Shown: in pieces, positions 48,009 through 58,643 of the stretch
Layout of the letters: the number at the start of each line of letters is the position of its first letter
How positions within the stretch are numbered: the stretch's first letter is position 1
Assembly: GCA_029945375.1 (NCBI GenBank)
Contig: CM057061.1
Location: forward strand, 248,001-312,000
Reading direction: 5' to 3'
Length of the DNA: 64,000 bases
Origin: Agaricus subrufescens
Taxonomy: Eukaryota; Basidiomycota; Agaricomycetes; Agaricales; Agaricaceae
Made by a program: the position numbers and the translations under genes
The notes under the pieces: generated by a model
What the model was told of the DNA's origin: nothing
Database searches by the model: none
The model's input: the letters and a program-made list of their open reading frames with translations, nothing else

Positions 48009-48901
48009 GAGACTTTGGTTGACTCGAATCCCGACAAGTCACCCCATCTATCATCATTTATCTGAATCAAATTCTCAACAATAACCACATAACATCTTTA
48101 GAACAAGGGCCCAAGCAGCTTGCTAATGTTTTCCTCCATCAAGATTATCCAATTATGTTACTATAGTTCCTTATCTTGATCTTTTAACGCTCTTCGAGTT
48201 TCGAGTTGAAATGTTATTGAAGGTCGATCAAACTAGTTTCTTTCTGTTTTGATGATCGGATCTCGTGTCCGCCATTTTATCTTTATTTATTGTCTTAACT
48301 TTCTCTCCTCCCTCCCCCCGCTCATTTTAGAGTTTTTGCATGCCTTATATATTTTTGTTCCTCTTTCTCTTACAGATCTCCCAAATTGCTTGCAGTTTGT
48401 GTTGTGTTTCCTTTTTTTTATTTTATTTTTTGTGCCCTTCCAGATGTAGCAGTATCACATTCCCCGATCTATCCGTATATACTCCTAGATACCCTATCGT
48501 TTGTTTTGTAATACTCAGTGTATACATTCTTGTCATTTGTAAATGATCTCTCCTCGTCTCCCCCCCCCAATAATGCTAATCGAGATTGATCTGAGATCTC
48601 TCTCATTCTTGTGGACGGAAATAAACTCTTTATAGTATTCAAAACCAAAGTGGCGGGGGATGTGATTAAATTTTTTTATTGTATATACAATCTCTCTCTC
48701 TCTCTTCCCCCGCATCCCGCATCGGCGGTTCGGCACTCATCTCCTCCCGTCCCGCCCCCTCCCCCCTCTTCCTTCCACGTGCTGCTTACTCGAGCGAGGC
48801 CTTTTTTTTTAATTGTTGCGGAAATGAACACGTGAGTATTGAGCACCGAGATACTGGCGAGGTGCGGAAAGCGTAAATTTAGACAAAGAGAAGGAAAAAA
48901 G

Positions 48902-48935
<34 letters not shown>

Positions 48936-49428
48936 ATTTTTTTTTTTTTTACCCAAAACACCCTTTTTTTTTAAAGTTTTGGGCAGTGCTTTTGCAATAA
49001 ATCTCTCGTGTTGTATCAAACAACATGCGTTGACAGAGCAGGTTCCGGGTATGACGTTAGAATGATTGAATGGGTTTAAAGAAGGGACTACGTGTCGTGC
49101 ATAGCCCTATTCTCGGTTTAATATAGTGTGACGCTGTTTTACGGCAAGGAAAAGAAAATTAAAGAATTTTCTTTTTGTGTGTGTGTTTTTTTTCTTGCGC
49201 ACTGCCTTCGCATGGAACTCTATGTCATGGGGTTTTTGTTGTTCATTACTTCCCTGGTTAATCAACGCCGATGCCGTGTCAAGGTATTTAAGAAAAACAA
49301 AAAGATGCATGCATTTAAGATAGTTGACAAACAAACAAACAAAAAAAGAGAGAGAGAGTTTATGGACAAAAAAAAAAAAGGATTATGAATGATGAGTGAC
49401 AAAAAAAAACCACAAAAAGGCACTACTA
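48009..49428. other. Low-complexity convergent 3' intergenic region
   Basis: This 1.4 kb stretch between two convergent genes is T-rich and holds a long T run (48902-48928), a second T run (about 48937-48950), a CT microsatellite near 48690-48705, and CAAA/GA repeats near 49328-49360. No gene was seen. Confidence 0.5.
48902..48928 (+). repeat. Poly(T) tract of 27 bases
   Basis: There is an uninterrupted run of 27 T followed after 8 bases by a further 14 T. It could be a poly(A) tail of a retroposed element on the minus strand, or simple slippage. No coding sequence lies next to it. Confidence 0.8.
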
Positions 49429-52400
49429 CTACAGGCCTTCAAAGAATGATAAATCTTGCGCCGAAAGTTTACCGCCACTGCCACCGCTCAAAGCTGTGTT
49501 TCGCGAATTATGAGCTCCGGGCGCGGAGGCAGTAAAATTCGCCAACGGTGAGAATCTCCCCGTTCCCGTTATGGGCTTCTGCTGCTGCTGCTGCTGCTGC
49601 TGTTGAGGATGTTGAGAAGATTGTAGAGATGAACTACTTCCGGATATATGGTTCTTCTTTTCGTTCTCGAAAGCGAAGAAGGAAGGAGATGAAGATCGCG
49701 TAGAAGGAGAAGAAGATCCTAGAGGTTGTTGCACAGCAGGCGAAGAAGGTCTCCATTGCTGTTGAGCCGCCGTCGATGATTGATTTTGTCCACGCGCGGT
49801 ATGAGCTGAGTGGACCGGTTGACGATGCATTGGGATCAACGGGACTATTGGTTTCGTATCGCTGATCTCCATGGAAGACTTGGGTAAAGAACTATCAGCG
49901 GTACTACCACTACTACTATTTTTCATCATTGTGATATTCGGGGGCGGTGATGGGCTTGACTCTGTGATACTAGCGAGTTGAGCGGCGGAGTCCGAAGTAT
50001 CTTGTTCATCAAACATATCAAGCAAGTTGGATGTCGTAGCCTTGTTGTTGGTTTGTGGTGGTGGAGCGATGGCGGCAGGTAACGGAGACGGGGGCGCAGG
50101 CCACTTACCTCGGGCAGCTGCAACTTCCAACAAATTCAGTGCCCGTTGGTCGGAATCTGCCTGCTTGGAAACCCTCCGTTCATGAATACTGGTTGGCCGT
50201 GGTCGTTTAGGTGGTGGAATAGGTGGAGAAGGTGTAGGTAGCATTAGGGATGGTTGTTGTACGCGCATAGATCTTGGTGTCTCCGCGACTGGAGAGGAGA
50301 TAAAGTCATTAAAATCATCAAATGAGTCGGCCTGGTTGTTCTGCAAAGTTCCGCTTGATGAAGACGTCATGAATGAAGAAAAAAATGGATCTATTGACAA
50401 TTGAGGTTCGGAGGGACCAGCCGGTGATGATTGAAAATCAGAAAACTCGTCATTAAAGAGGGATTCCATTGGAGGCTCTGGAGGTTTAATTTTAACAGTT
50501 GGTGTGTTTGACCGAGGAGTTGTGGGCGATAATGGAGGTGGGAGAGTAGGGATTACTGAGACAGAACTTGGGGCCCGAGATGGCGTAGAGAGGGACACGA
50601 ATTGGGATGGTGAAGGAGTGGGCTCAGGCGGCGACCGAGGCGACAGAACATCAAAATTGGAATTTGATCTCGATCCCCGCGTGAGAGTAGAAGTCGAACT
50701 TGAAAGCCCCTGTTTCGAGACGAGTCCAGAGTTTACTACTGCCGAGGATGATAATGGCTTTGGAAGAGGGGGAGCCCGAGGAGGTGGGGCCAGAGGAGGA
50801 GGCAACTTCGTAGGTACAGGCGGAGGATGTAGCATATCAGATAATTTGTCCAAATTGCCCGATTCGTCCAATTCTTCACTGGCACTTGGAACAATATCTG
50901 ACAGAAATTCGAGGTCATCGGAAGACAGTGCAATTGAGTTCCGAGGGTTGGAATTTGTCGACCTATTTGACCTCGAGAACCGACCCAGGATACGCGCGAC
51001 AACAGAGGGAGCTTGGGCATGCTCCTCGATTTCCGGAGGAGCATGATTATCAATTGTCTGTGACGTTCCTGAAACCTGGGCGACAATGGATTTTGACGCC
51101 GAGGATGTCGCATCAAATTCCTTTGGTGTAGCAGGCCGTGGAGTGAGGGCGTTTACAAAATCAATACTGGGGCGAGGAGACGCAGTGCTCGATCGTGGAG
51201 AACTGGCGACCGGCGTATTGGGTCTGATGGGTGGAGATCCTGCAGCTGACCGTCTGCCGAAGAAAGAGAGAAGACCCCCACTAGCCCTTTTCTTGGCGTC
51301 GTTGCTCGACTGCAATTGGTCCTGATTTTCTTTGGGTAAAATACGCCAACCGACCGGGACTACATCAGTCTCTGTTATATCAGGTGTAGACTTGACAGCT
51401 GCTTCCCATGACAGAGAACCTTTGGTGTTCAAATAGACTGCCAGTGGACTGTTGCGAGTGATGATATGATGCCGAGTTAATTTCAGCGTCTCAATCATTT
51501 GCTTAGATGTAGATGTTTTTATAAAAGCTGTCGGAATAGATAGGCTGGGATCCGAGGGAATAAGCCGGTCGATAATCGAGGTGCTTTGGGAGTGTGCGGT
51601 TCAACCCAACATTCAGTGAGCGCGAAAGAAAAGAGCTCACATGCCCAAGATCTCAGCTAAATCCTCGCGGTTGTGTTGGTAGACGTCGGATGGTTCTTCT
51701 GCTTGTTGCTCTGGCCAATAGTCCTCGGCAAACTCAGAGTAACTGCGGAGGATGGAGTCTAAGACAGCTGGAGGCTGGAACGACATTAGATGCATTTATG
51801 CTAATAGTAAATAAGTGACGAACAACGTAGCGATCCTGTTTCTCTTTCTGCCGCTTTGCCAACTCCCATTCGTCCACAGGTTCTCCAGCATCGTTGTCTG
51901 CACTCTCGCTCTGATCTTTCCACGTTGCACCCCAGTCCGACGTTTCATCCGTCTGAGGAAAAGCGGAGTGTGAAGGCGTCCACGAATCCTCGAGGGGAAG
52001 TGAGAAAGTGCCGAATCCTTCGGGATCGGGGGAGGCCCCTCTCTGCACCACTTCTTCCACCTCCTCCACCACCTCACGAAAACCTCCCAGACTTTCGGGC
52101 AGACCTTGGTGGACAGAACTAGGCTCAGGTTCTTCCGGGGGTGTAGCGGGTGTAACTATCGGCTCCGGCACATCTTGCTGTTCCGGGTCAAGGTGCTGAG
52201 GTGAAGGCAGACGAGGGGAGTCACGGGTAGTTGCAGGCTCATCTGAGGGCTTGGCAAAGCCAATAGACTCGAGGGTGGGTGTGCTCCAGAGCTGGGACGA
52301 GCGGCTTTCTCTTGTCCAGAGCTCGTCCTGGAGGTCAGTTGCGCCGGTCCACGCAGAGGCAGCGTCGGCCGCGTCCCAGGCGGGGAGACCGATGTCGGCC

Positions 52401-52501
52401 TGGTCGTCGGTGATGAACTTGGAGGAGGAGAAGGACGGGGACGGGTTGCGGGGCGAGAGCTTGAGCGGGTCGTGCCATGCGTTGAGCCAAGGATCGTCCA
52501 T
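49429..52501 (-). CDS. Large disordered protein with AP-2-ear-binding motifs, probable endocytic adaptor
   Basis: The ATG at 52501 begins MDDPWLNAWHDPLKLSPRNP. Short motifs known from clathrin adaptors are spread through it: DPW (residues 3-5), DPF (IDPFFSSF, about 50375-50400), FxDxF (FNDEF, about 50445-50460), DDFNDF near 50310 and a clathrin-box-like LLDMFDE near 50010. One folded segment is seen in the middle: KLTRHHIITRNSPLAVYLNT, LSWEAAVKSTP and VVPVGWRILPKENQ. The remainder is Ser/Pro-rich with PPPxPP runs (APPPRAPPLPKPL) that suit SH3 binding, and a polyglutamine stretch near the end. It ends SAQDLSFFEGL. I do not know the family; the endocytic role is inferred from motifs. Confidence 0.65.
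49579..49602 (-). repeat. CTG/CAG trinucleotide repeat encoding polyglutamine
   Basis: Eight CTG units on the plus strand read as CAG codons on the minus strand and, with a flanking CAA, encode nine glutamines near the C-terminus of the adaptor-like protein. Such tracts are length-polymorphic. Confidence 0.9.
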
Positions 52502-52594
52502 GGACGGGACAGGGGATGCCTCTTTGGCGACAAATAGGGTTAGGGCTCACGTGCCAGGCCCATTCCGCGGCCAGCCCTCTCCTCCTCTTCCCCG

Positions 52595-55032
52595 ATGGAC
52601 GCTGATCTCGCTGCCCGACACATCCTCGAATGGGACCCCGCAGACGTCCACAGGTGGCTCTCCAGCATCGGCTTCCCCCAGTATGAGAACCCGCTCAAGG
52701 GTGCGTCCCGCATCCCTCCCGAGTTGCTTCATCCTAACGCGCCCCAGAACACAACGTCGATGGCGAGGTCTTCGTCCTGCTAAACAGCGAGGCCCTCAGA
52801 GATCTCGGCGTGCCCACAATTGGCCAGAGGCTGGCTATTCTCAAGGCTATATACCAGCTCAAGATCGCGAACAATATACCTCTGGACGAAGACCACTATA
52901 TACCTCCATGTGAGCCAGGAACCAGCGTCCAACCAGCGCTCATCGAACCCTGTGTTTTCTGACAGCCGAGGCCCTCGATTGCCCCGAGAGCATGACGCTG
53001 GACAAGCTGTATGCTATCGTGAACACACAAGGTAGTGCGATATCATGCCATTGCTATTTTACGGAAATCCTTGACCAGCCTCGTAGTGAGTCGGCTTCAT
53101 GCCCTCGAAGACGATAATCGTCACTTGCACCAGCTCGTCTGCTCTTTTGCTGAAGACCTTGGAGCCGCCAAAACATCGTCAACTCGCAAGGTAAATGTTA
53201 GTTATCATCTCGAATACGCTCTCTGGACACCCCCATAGGACGAGCCTGGTGAGCTACGACGGCAGCCATCCTTCAAGTGGGGTCAATTTGTTCAACCTCA
53301 GAAGTCACCAACAAAGCAAGACGCCGTCGAATCACCTCATTCATCTCCACAAAGGCTGGAGCACGATATCTCTTATAACCGTTCCAATGCCACACCTGTC
53401 TTCCCTTCCACCCAACAGACCACGGTGACACCCGAAAAACCACGCCAAGGACATCAGCCTCCTTCTGTAACAGATTCGCCCAATCCCAACCAACCACTCA
53501 GACCTCAGCGTCAAGAAAGTTCGGATAACTTGAAAAGCTTCAAGGTCAGCTTGGAAGATCCGACCTGGAAAGTACTTCCAGCTGCGTTGAAGAAGTATCG
53601 TATCAATAATGACACATGGAAGAATTATGCAATGTTCATCTGCTATGGGTCATCAGGTACGGTTGTTCCCATAACCTTGTGGACTCGTCTTGAGCGCTTA
53701 TAATAGGCAACCGCATTGAACGATGCTTGAGCTATGACGAGAAACCGCTTCTTTTGTTTCAAAAGCTGAAGGACTCGAAGAAAAATCCCGTTTTCATGCT
53801 CAAGCATATCAAAGATATTCGCTCCCCGATTGCTGTTGCGCAACAAAAACATGCTGCTCGTAAAGCCTCTTCCATGATATCTAATGACACCGTACCAACC
53901 CAAGGCCATTCCAAGTCGCCTTCTGAATCTAAAACCAATCATCGACCACCAAGGCTAGAGGTTTCAGACCTTTCTTCTACATCTTTGGGACCATTGTCGA
54001 CATCCCTCACGCCTCAGCCCGGATGGCAGGAAGCGACCCTACCTTCTCCACTTATTGGACAAGACAAGGCCGACGATCTAGGAACAGCATCTTCCTCTAC
54101 TCTGATTCGCTCTCTGGGATCAGCGAGCACTGACTCTACGCTAACCGTTCCAAACTCAACAGCATCAAGGCACGATCCGAAGAGCAGCGAAAATTTGCAC
54201 GGAGGTCATTCTAGTCCAGTTGCCATACCGTCACCCAGTGGCAGCGTGTCTTATGCGGTCGCTATCTATCCCTATATGGCTGAACAGGAAGATGAGTTTG
54301 ATGTAGTAGTGTAAGCGACTTCTTTCTCTATCTCCAGCTTTTTAATTGATTATCCCCAAGCGGCGATACTTTTATCATCCTATCACGATCAAGAGGTTGG
54401 TGGATTGTACAACGAGATCCAACAGGTTCTGGAGTAGTAGATACGGACATAGTTAAGCAGGGTTGGGTGCCCGCTGGCTGTTTACTGGAGACGAATGTCC
54501 CTGTTGCCTCTGCAATCGCAGAGGCAACAGCCGCCAAGGGAACTGTTGTACCTGGTGATGCCTCCAAAACACCGATCCTTCCCCTTAGCATCATATCAAC
54601 GAGTTTCCCTGGTGTCGCGCTGATGGACTATAGGAAGAAAGGCGATGAAGAACTAGACCTGGTGGAAGGGGAACAACTAAGGGTGTTCAAACGATACAAC
54701 CACTGGTCATATGTAAGTTATGTTTACAGAAGAATTATTCGCATTTACCCAATGAAACTCTATAGGCTGTAAAGGAGCAGGGTGGTGATAGAGGATGGGT
54801 GCCAGTACGTATCACATTAAATGCATACCCAACTTACATTAAGTGATCTCTGCAGTCTTGGTTCATAGGCAAGGTTAGCAACCATCTTGGGACTTCACCC
54901 AATACGCCGGCGTCTGGTACGCCTGGACACGCTCCATCAACGTCGACGACGTCCAACTTTGAAGATACTACACCAACACAAGTATCGCCAATGTCTTCTG
55001 CTTTCCCGCCTGTGCAGCCCGCGAGGTCATGA
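52595..55032 (+). CDS. STE50: Ste50/Ubc2-type MAPK adaptor with SAM, RA and two SH3 domains
   Basis: It is expected to tether the MAPKKK Ste11 and Ras/Cdc42 signals in the pheromone/filamentation cascade. The ATG at 52595 starts the SAM domain (ILEWDPADVHRWLSSIGFPQ, LNSEALRDLGVPTIGQRLAI, LKAIYQLK). A coiled segment (RLHALEDDNRHLHQLVCSFA) and linker follow. The Ras-association domain is FKVSLEDPTWKVLPAALKKY, NDTWKNYAMFICYGSSGNRI and LLFQKLKDSKKNPVFMLKHI. Two SH3 domains close the protein: AVAIYPYMAEQEDEFDVVV with SRGWWIVQRD and GWVPAGCL, and GVALMDYRKKGDEELDLVEG with HWSY...GDRGWVPSWFIGK. Ascomycete Ste50 lacks SH3 domains; Ustilago Ubc2 has them. Confidence 0.92.
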
Positions 55033-56255
55033 ACCCAAAAATTACTTACTCACCCATCCTTTCCGTCTTGTGGAATATTCTTTCCCATCAGCCTGACATT
55101 GTCATGCTTAGTCGCCACATCACACTCTGTTTTCCTAACTATCCCCTCGCTTTACTAAATACTCCGGGTACACCGTACTGTGTTGTACATCATATTATTT
55201 ATTGCTGCCATTACCACGTGTGTGGTTCTCAACCTCCTTCCAACTATATTTCCTTGTTTTCACTATAATTTCCCTGGTTCCTCCGACATGTCCTTTTCTC
55301 AGTTGGTATTGTCTTCTTTTGTTCTTCGGTCTATCCTCTGCTCAAGCCACTCTCATTTTCTCACTCAGTCATTCATTTTTGTCCTGGTGCTCTTCTTTCT
55401 TTTTCTTTTTGATCTTCCCCAAACGCAATCTGGTTTTTTTTTCAAATTAATGATCTTAATGAAGGAAGGTGGTTCTGTTCTGTGATTCACGAGCTATGTA
55501 GTCAGTCGGTTTTTAATCGTCAGATTGTGACACTAACTAAAAACAAACGGGAAAAACAAAAACATGGTTTTGTTTATTAGCAGCTATGGATCGTTTTTGG
55601 AGTGCGATTTCTCGAGTTGGAAATGGATTAGTATCGTCCCTTACTTGCTTGACATTGTCACTCGTTTATGACAGCGCCGTTTGAAAGGATTCATTTACGG
55701 CGTCGTCGCTTACGGGCTTCGTGGTTCTTTCCTCACGGTAAATTAAGGTCTAGAAAAGAAAGTTGGATTTTTCAGGAACGATCATGGTGAGAGCTCTGCT
55801 TTTACGGGGATATAACAAGTCGATAATACATAAGGTTATGCTGCGCATAGTAAGGGGGCCTCGAGGCTTCAGGGCGTGTTCTTGTACCTTACATTCACTG
55901 CATTGTATTAGAGTTTTCACTCAATGTGAGACCCGTCAAGTCAATTCCTTCCGCCACTGTCGAACAGCGGAGCTCAAATTAGGTATAACCGTTTTAGCGA
56001 TAACTCCAATGCAACACTTCTAAATTTCTTTGATGTAAAAGGAAAGAAAGAAATTAAATTAGATGATTTTGACTAAAAACTCCACCCTTATGCGTGATGT
56101 TGATTGACATGGCCAAGGATGGGACGTTTTGTTTACTTCTTGACTCAAGATTGTCGATAGACGCTCTATGATTGATTTAAATACCTGACCGTGAGTTCTT
56201 CCGCGCGTAATTCACCAAGAATCCCTTCCGTTCTTAGACTTTTTTTGTGCTAGAG
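55033..56255. other. T-rich intergenic region
   Basis: The first 450 bp are strongly T-rich with hydrophobic reading frames, typical of an artefact of T-rich DNA. They are followed by mixed sequence. CACGTG occurs at 55215-55220. I see no convincing gene. Confidence 0.4.
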
Positions 56256-56558
56256 ATGGATACACTGAAAGAGGTTCGTCTTAAAATATTCTTCTTTACG
56301 CTGTTGTTCATGCTTCCTCCAAATTACCTCAGACTATAGAACGTCTACATACAGAGGCGGAACGAGTTGTTTCAAGCACAGAAACAGTTGGAGTAAAGGT
56401 GAAGGAGCTCAAAGAAGTTCTTGATTCACACGAGATGCAATTAGAGTCACTAAAGTGTAAGTAGGTTCGTAGCTCCACGCCAGAAGAACTAAAAAAAAAA
56501 TCCTTTTACAGCTAGACTAAGTTCTCTTGAGAATGGGCTCGAGAAACCTCAGGAATAA
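56256..56558 (+). CDS. Small coiled-coil protein (62 residues, three exons)
   Basis: The ATG at 56256 encodes MDTLKE, joined over a 56-bp-class intron to TIERLHTEAERVVSSTETVG, VKVKELKEVLDSHEMQLESL and, after a second intron with donor GTAAGT, SRLSSLENGLEKPQE and TAA. Both introns have good splice ends (the first donor is GTTCGT) and the frame is kept through three exons, which supports a real gene. Leu/Val at heptad positions predict a coiled coil through nearly all of the protein. The size suits a small complex subunit such as a DASH or SMC-associated component, but I cannot assign it. Coding-like coiled-coil sequence continues downstream out of frame, so a shortened older gene is the alternative. 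Confidence 0.5.
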
Positions 56559-56922
56559 GAGGGCTCAAGCCGAGGAGGGATATTTCGAATGATAAAAGAC
56601 ATGAGTGGTACACGAAAGGCGAGGGCGGTAATGGAATGTTCGAGAAAAAGAATACAACAATGAGATAAAGCGTGTGGCAGGAGAATATAATGAGATAATG
56701 GCCGAAAGGGACGAAGTTGTGACGGTATGGCATGCGAACGACATAAATCATCAGCGTTGCGAGGGACGAGGTTGCATGTAGTGGTGATTGTCGTAAGCTA
56801 GAGGGTGAAGAAATTGAGGAACTGAGTAGCAGCAGATGTTAATTCAAAACTTACCACGTGAAGGTCCTATATCTATAGGAACAATCATCAGTAGTGGAAA
56901 TCACATAAAGGAAAACGCTGCG
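56559..56922 (+). other. Purine-rich sequence with broken coiled-coil reading frames
   Basis: Just after the small coiled-coil gene, a +1 frame reads NKRAQAEEGYFE before a stop. Later, at about 56640-56780, a frame without a start reads REKEYNNEIKRVAGEYNEIM and AERDEVVTVW. These resemble a decayed continuation of the same coiled-coil protein. A CACGTG is at 56856-56861. Assignment is tentative. Confidence 0.35.
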
Positions 56923-58186
56923 CTACGTACTTCCGGTATAAGCAGTATCAGTATGCCCACTCCTGCTGCGGCGTGGCACTTCATGGTGGTCATACGATCC
57001 AAAAGGGTAGTGGCTCCCGGGGTACGGGGCTGGGGTTTCATTATATTCTCGCCTGCGTGATGATGGCAGTGCAGTTTGTGCAGAATAGTTCCTTGAATAA
57101 CTTGGATTACGACTATTGCTGTGACGCGTCTCTCGACGAGACTGCGGAGGCTGTGATGGGGAATAGAGCGGCGTCTCGCTTCGGCGTGGTCGAGATAGGC
57201 CAGAGGACAGTAACCTGGGCTCAGTAGCGTCCTGAATGTGATGATCACGGCTAGATGGCTGTTCGACGCCGTTGATTGAGTAAATCTCTCGGCCGTCTGG
57301 GTACTTGCGAGTAACGTGTTTGTTTCCCTGTTTCAAGGTAAGACTGAAAAAAATGCAGAGGTACGAAGGTAGCTCACATCCTGATCATGCACAGTGTGTA
57401 TAGTTTCAGTAACGCCGTTGATTGTTCGGGAGGAATAGCTCTCAGAATAGGAGTTGCTTCGTCCTCCTGAAATATTTGAAGACCATGGGAAAGGGCTGAA
57501 GCCTATAGTAGGCATTGCAAAAAGGCTCTCAGGAAACAAGCTCTGCGAGCGGTGGCCGCTAAAATGGTTGAATGGGTCAAATGGAGAAAGGTGAGGACGC
57601 ATTGGCGCCTGGAACAAGTCGTCAAAATCTTCGAACATAGTTCGGAACAGCTCAAAGGGGTCTCGGAAAGCGTAATTGCGATATGAGTGGTGGTGATTAT
57701 GCGGAGTGTAGACGTGGCTGCGTGAATGCCACCCGTTCCCGAAGGGTGTTTTGAATGCATCCTCCTCGGGTTGAGGTGGCGGCCAGACTCCATGAATGTC
57801 GTATTCCTAGCAGCATAGACATGAGCCACGATTGAATTGCCACTAGCAATAATGATAAGCGTACTCTGCGTTTTTCGGGGTCTGTCAATATCTCGCAGGC
57901 ATGACTGATCTGCGACACTTGAATTAAAAGGGGCCGCCGTACAACTCATAAAAAAAGAGACCAACCTCTCTGAACTTTTCCGCCGCCGCTTCGCGTTCTG
58001 CCTCGCCAAGGTCAGGAGGTAGTTTGTCGGGGTGTGTTTTCAGCGCTTTCTTTCTATACGCCCTCCGGACTGTGGAGCGGTAGCAGCAGTCAGGGTCAGA
58101 ATCAGGGGCGGCAGATATGGTGACGCACTCTGCTCGACGGTAGCATCATTGGGTACATCCAGCAATTCGTAAAGACGAGAGGCCAT
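56923..58186 (-). CDS. J-domain protein, DNAJB6-like
   Basis: From the ATG at 58186 the J domain reads MASRLYELLDVPNDATVEQ, RAYRKKALKTHPDKLPPDLG with the HPD motif, SQISHACEILTDPEKRR and EYDIHGVWPP. After it comes a His/Phe/Asp-rich region (AFRDPFELFRTMFEDFDDLF) and SRTINGVTETIHTVHDQDGN with KHVTRKYPDGREIYSINGVE, a beta-rich stretch seen in DNAJB6/B8-like proteins. The C-terminus is a basic, Ser/Arg/Pro-rich tail of about 110 residues ending TAYTGST. No zinc-finger region is present, so it is a class B J-protein. CACGTG lies 78 bp upstream. Confidence 0.88.
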
Positions 58187-58643
58187 GGGAGAAGTGGAGA
58201 TCGCAAATGCCTCGTTGGGTCAGTCGTACAGCAATGGTATTAGCTATGATTCATGGCCTTAAGCACGTGCTCTTGCTTTTTTTATCTTGGTTCCTCAATG
58301 AAAATCGACAAGCGAAATCCACACGAGATCAAGTCTGATAGCCATGTCAAGGCCAGCATTTACGGCGCTTGATGGTTCCTGTCACTTTTGGCACCCAGCA
58401 ACGATTCACGAGGGAGGGAGGATGGAGTCAAGGCGGACGTGTAGCTATACCATGTGATCATGTTAGCTTTACTCTAGTGGCCATACCATCCATCATTCTC
58501 ATGATATATATTTATGTGTATGCTTCGCCCCTTCGCGGAAGCTTCTGGACAGAATTTTGCCTGGACGCCTGGGTATCAAATTTTCGAGGTTTCGGTGGCT
58601 GTACACCCAAAAATTAAGTTGCCGCGTCCCATCTAAGAGCAAG
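58187..58643. promoter_or_regulatory. Divergent promoter region between the J-protein and IPI3
   Basis: It contains CACGTG at 58264-58269 near the J-protein start. The short ORF inside (58369-58617) shows no recognisable feature. Confidence 0.35.

Noticed and set aside
50504..51046. 180-codon plus-strand ORF rich in Gly and Asp
   Set aside because: It is the antisense shadow of the Ser/Pro-rich adaptor-like gene on the minus strand.
55180..55485. Hydrophobic plus-strand ORFs suggesting a membrane protein
   Set aside because: The region is T-rich, so Phe/Leu/Ser-rich frames arise by composition; there is no conserved motif and it lies just after the STE50 stop.
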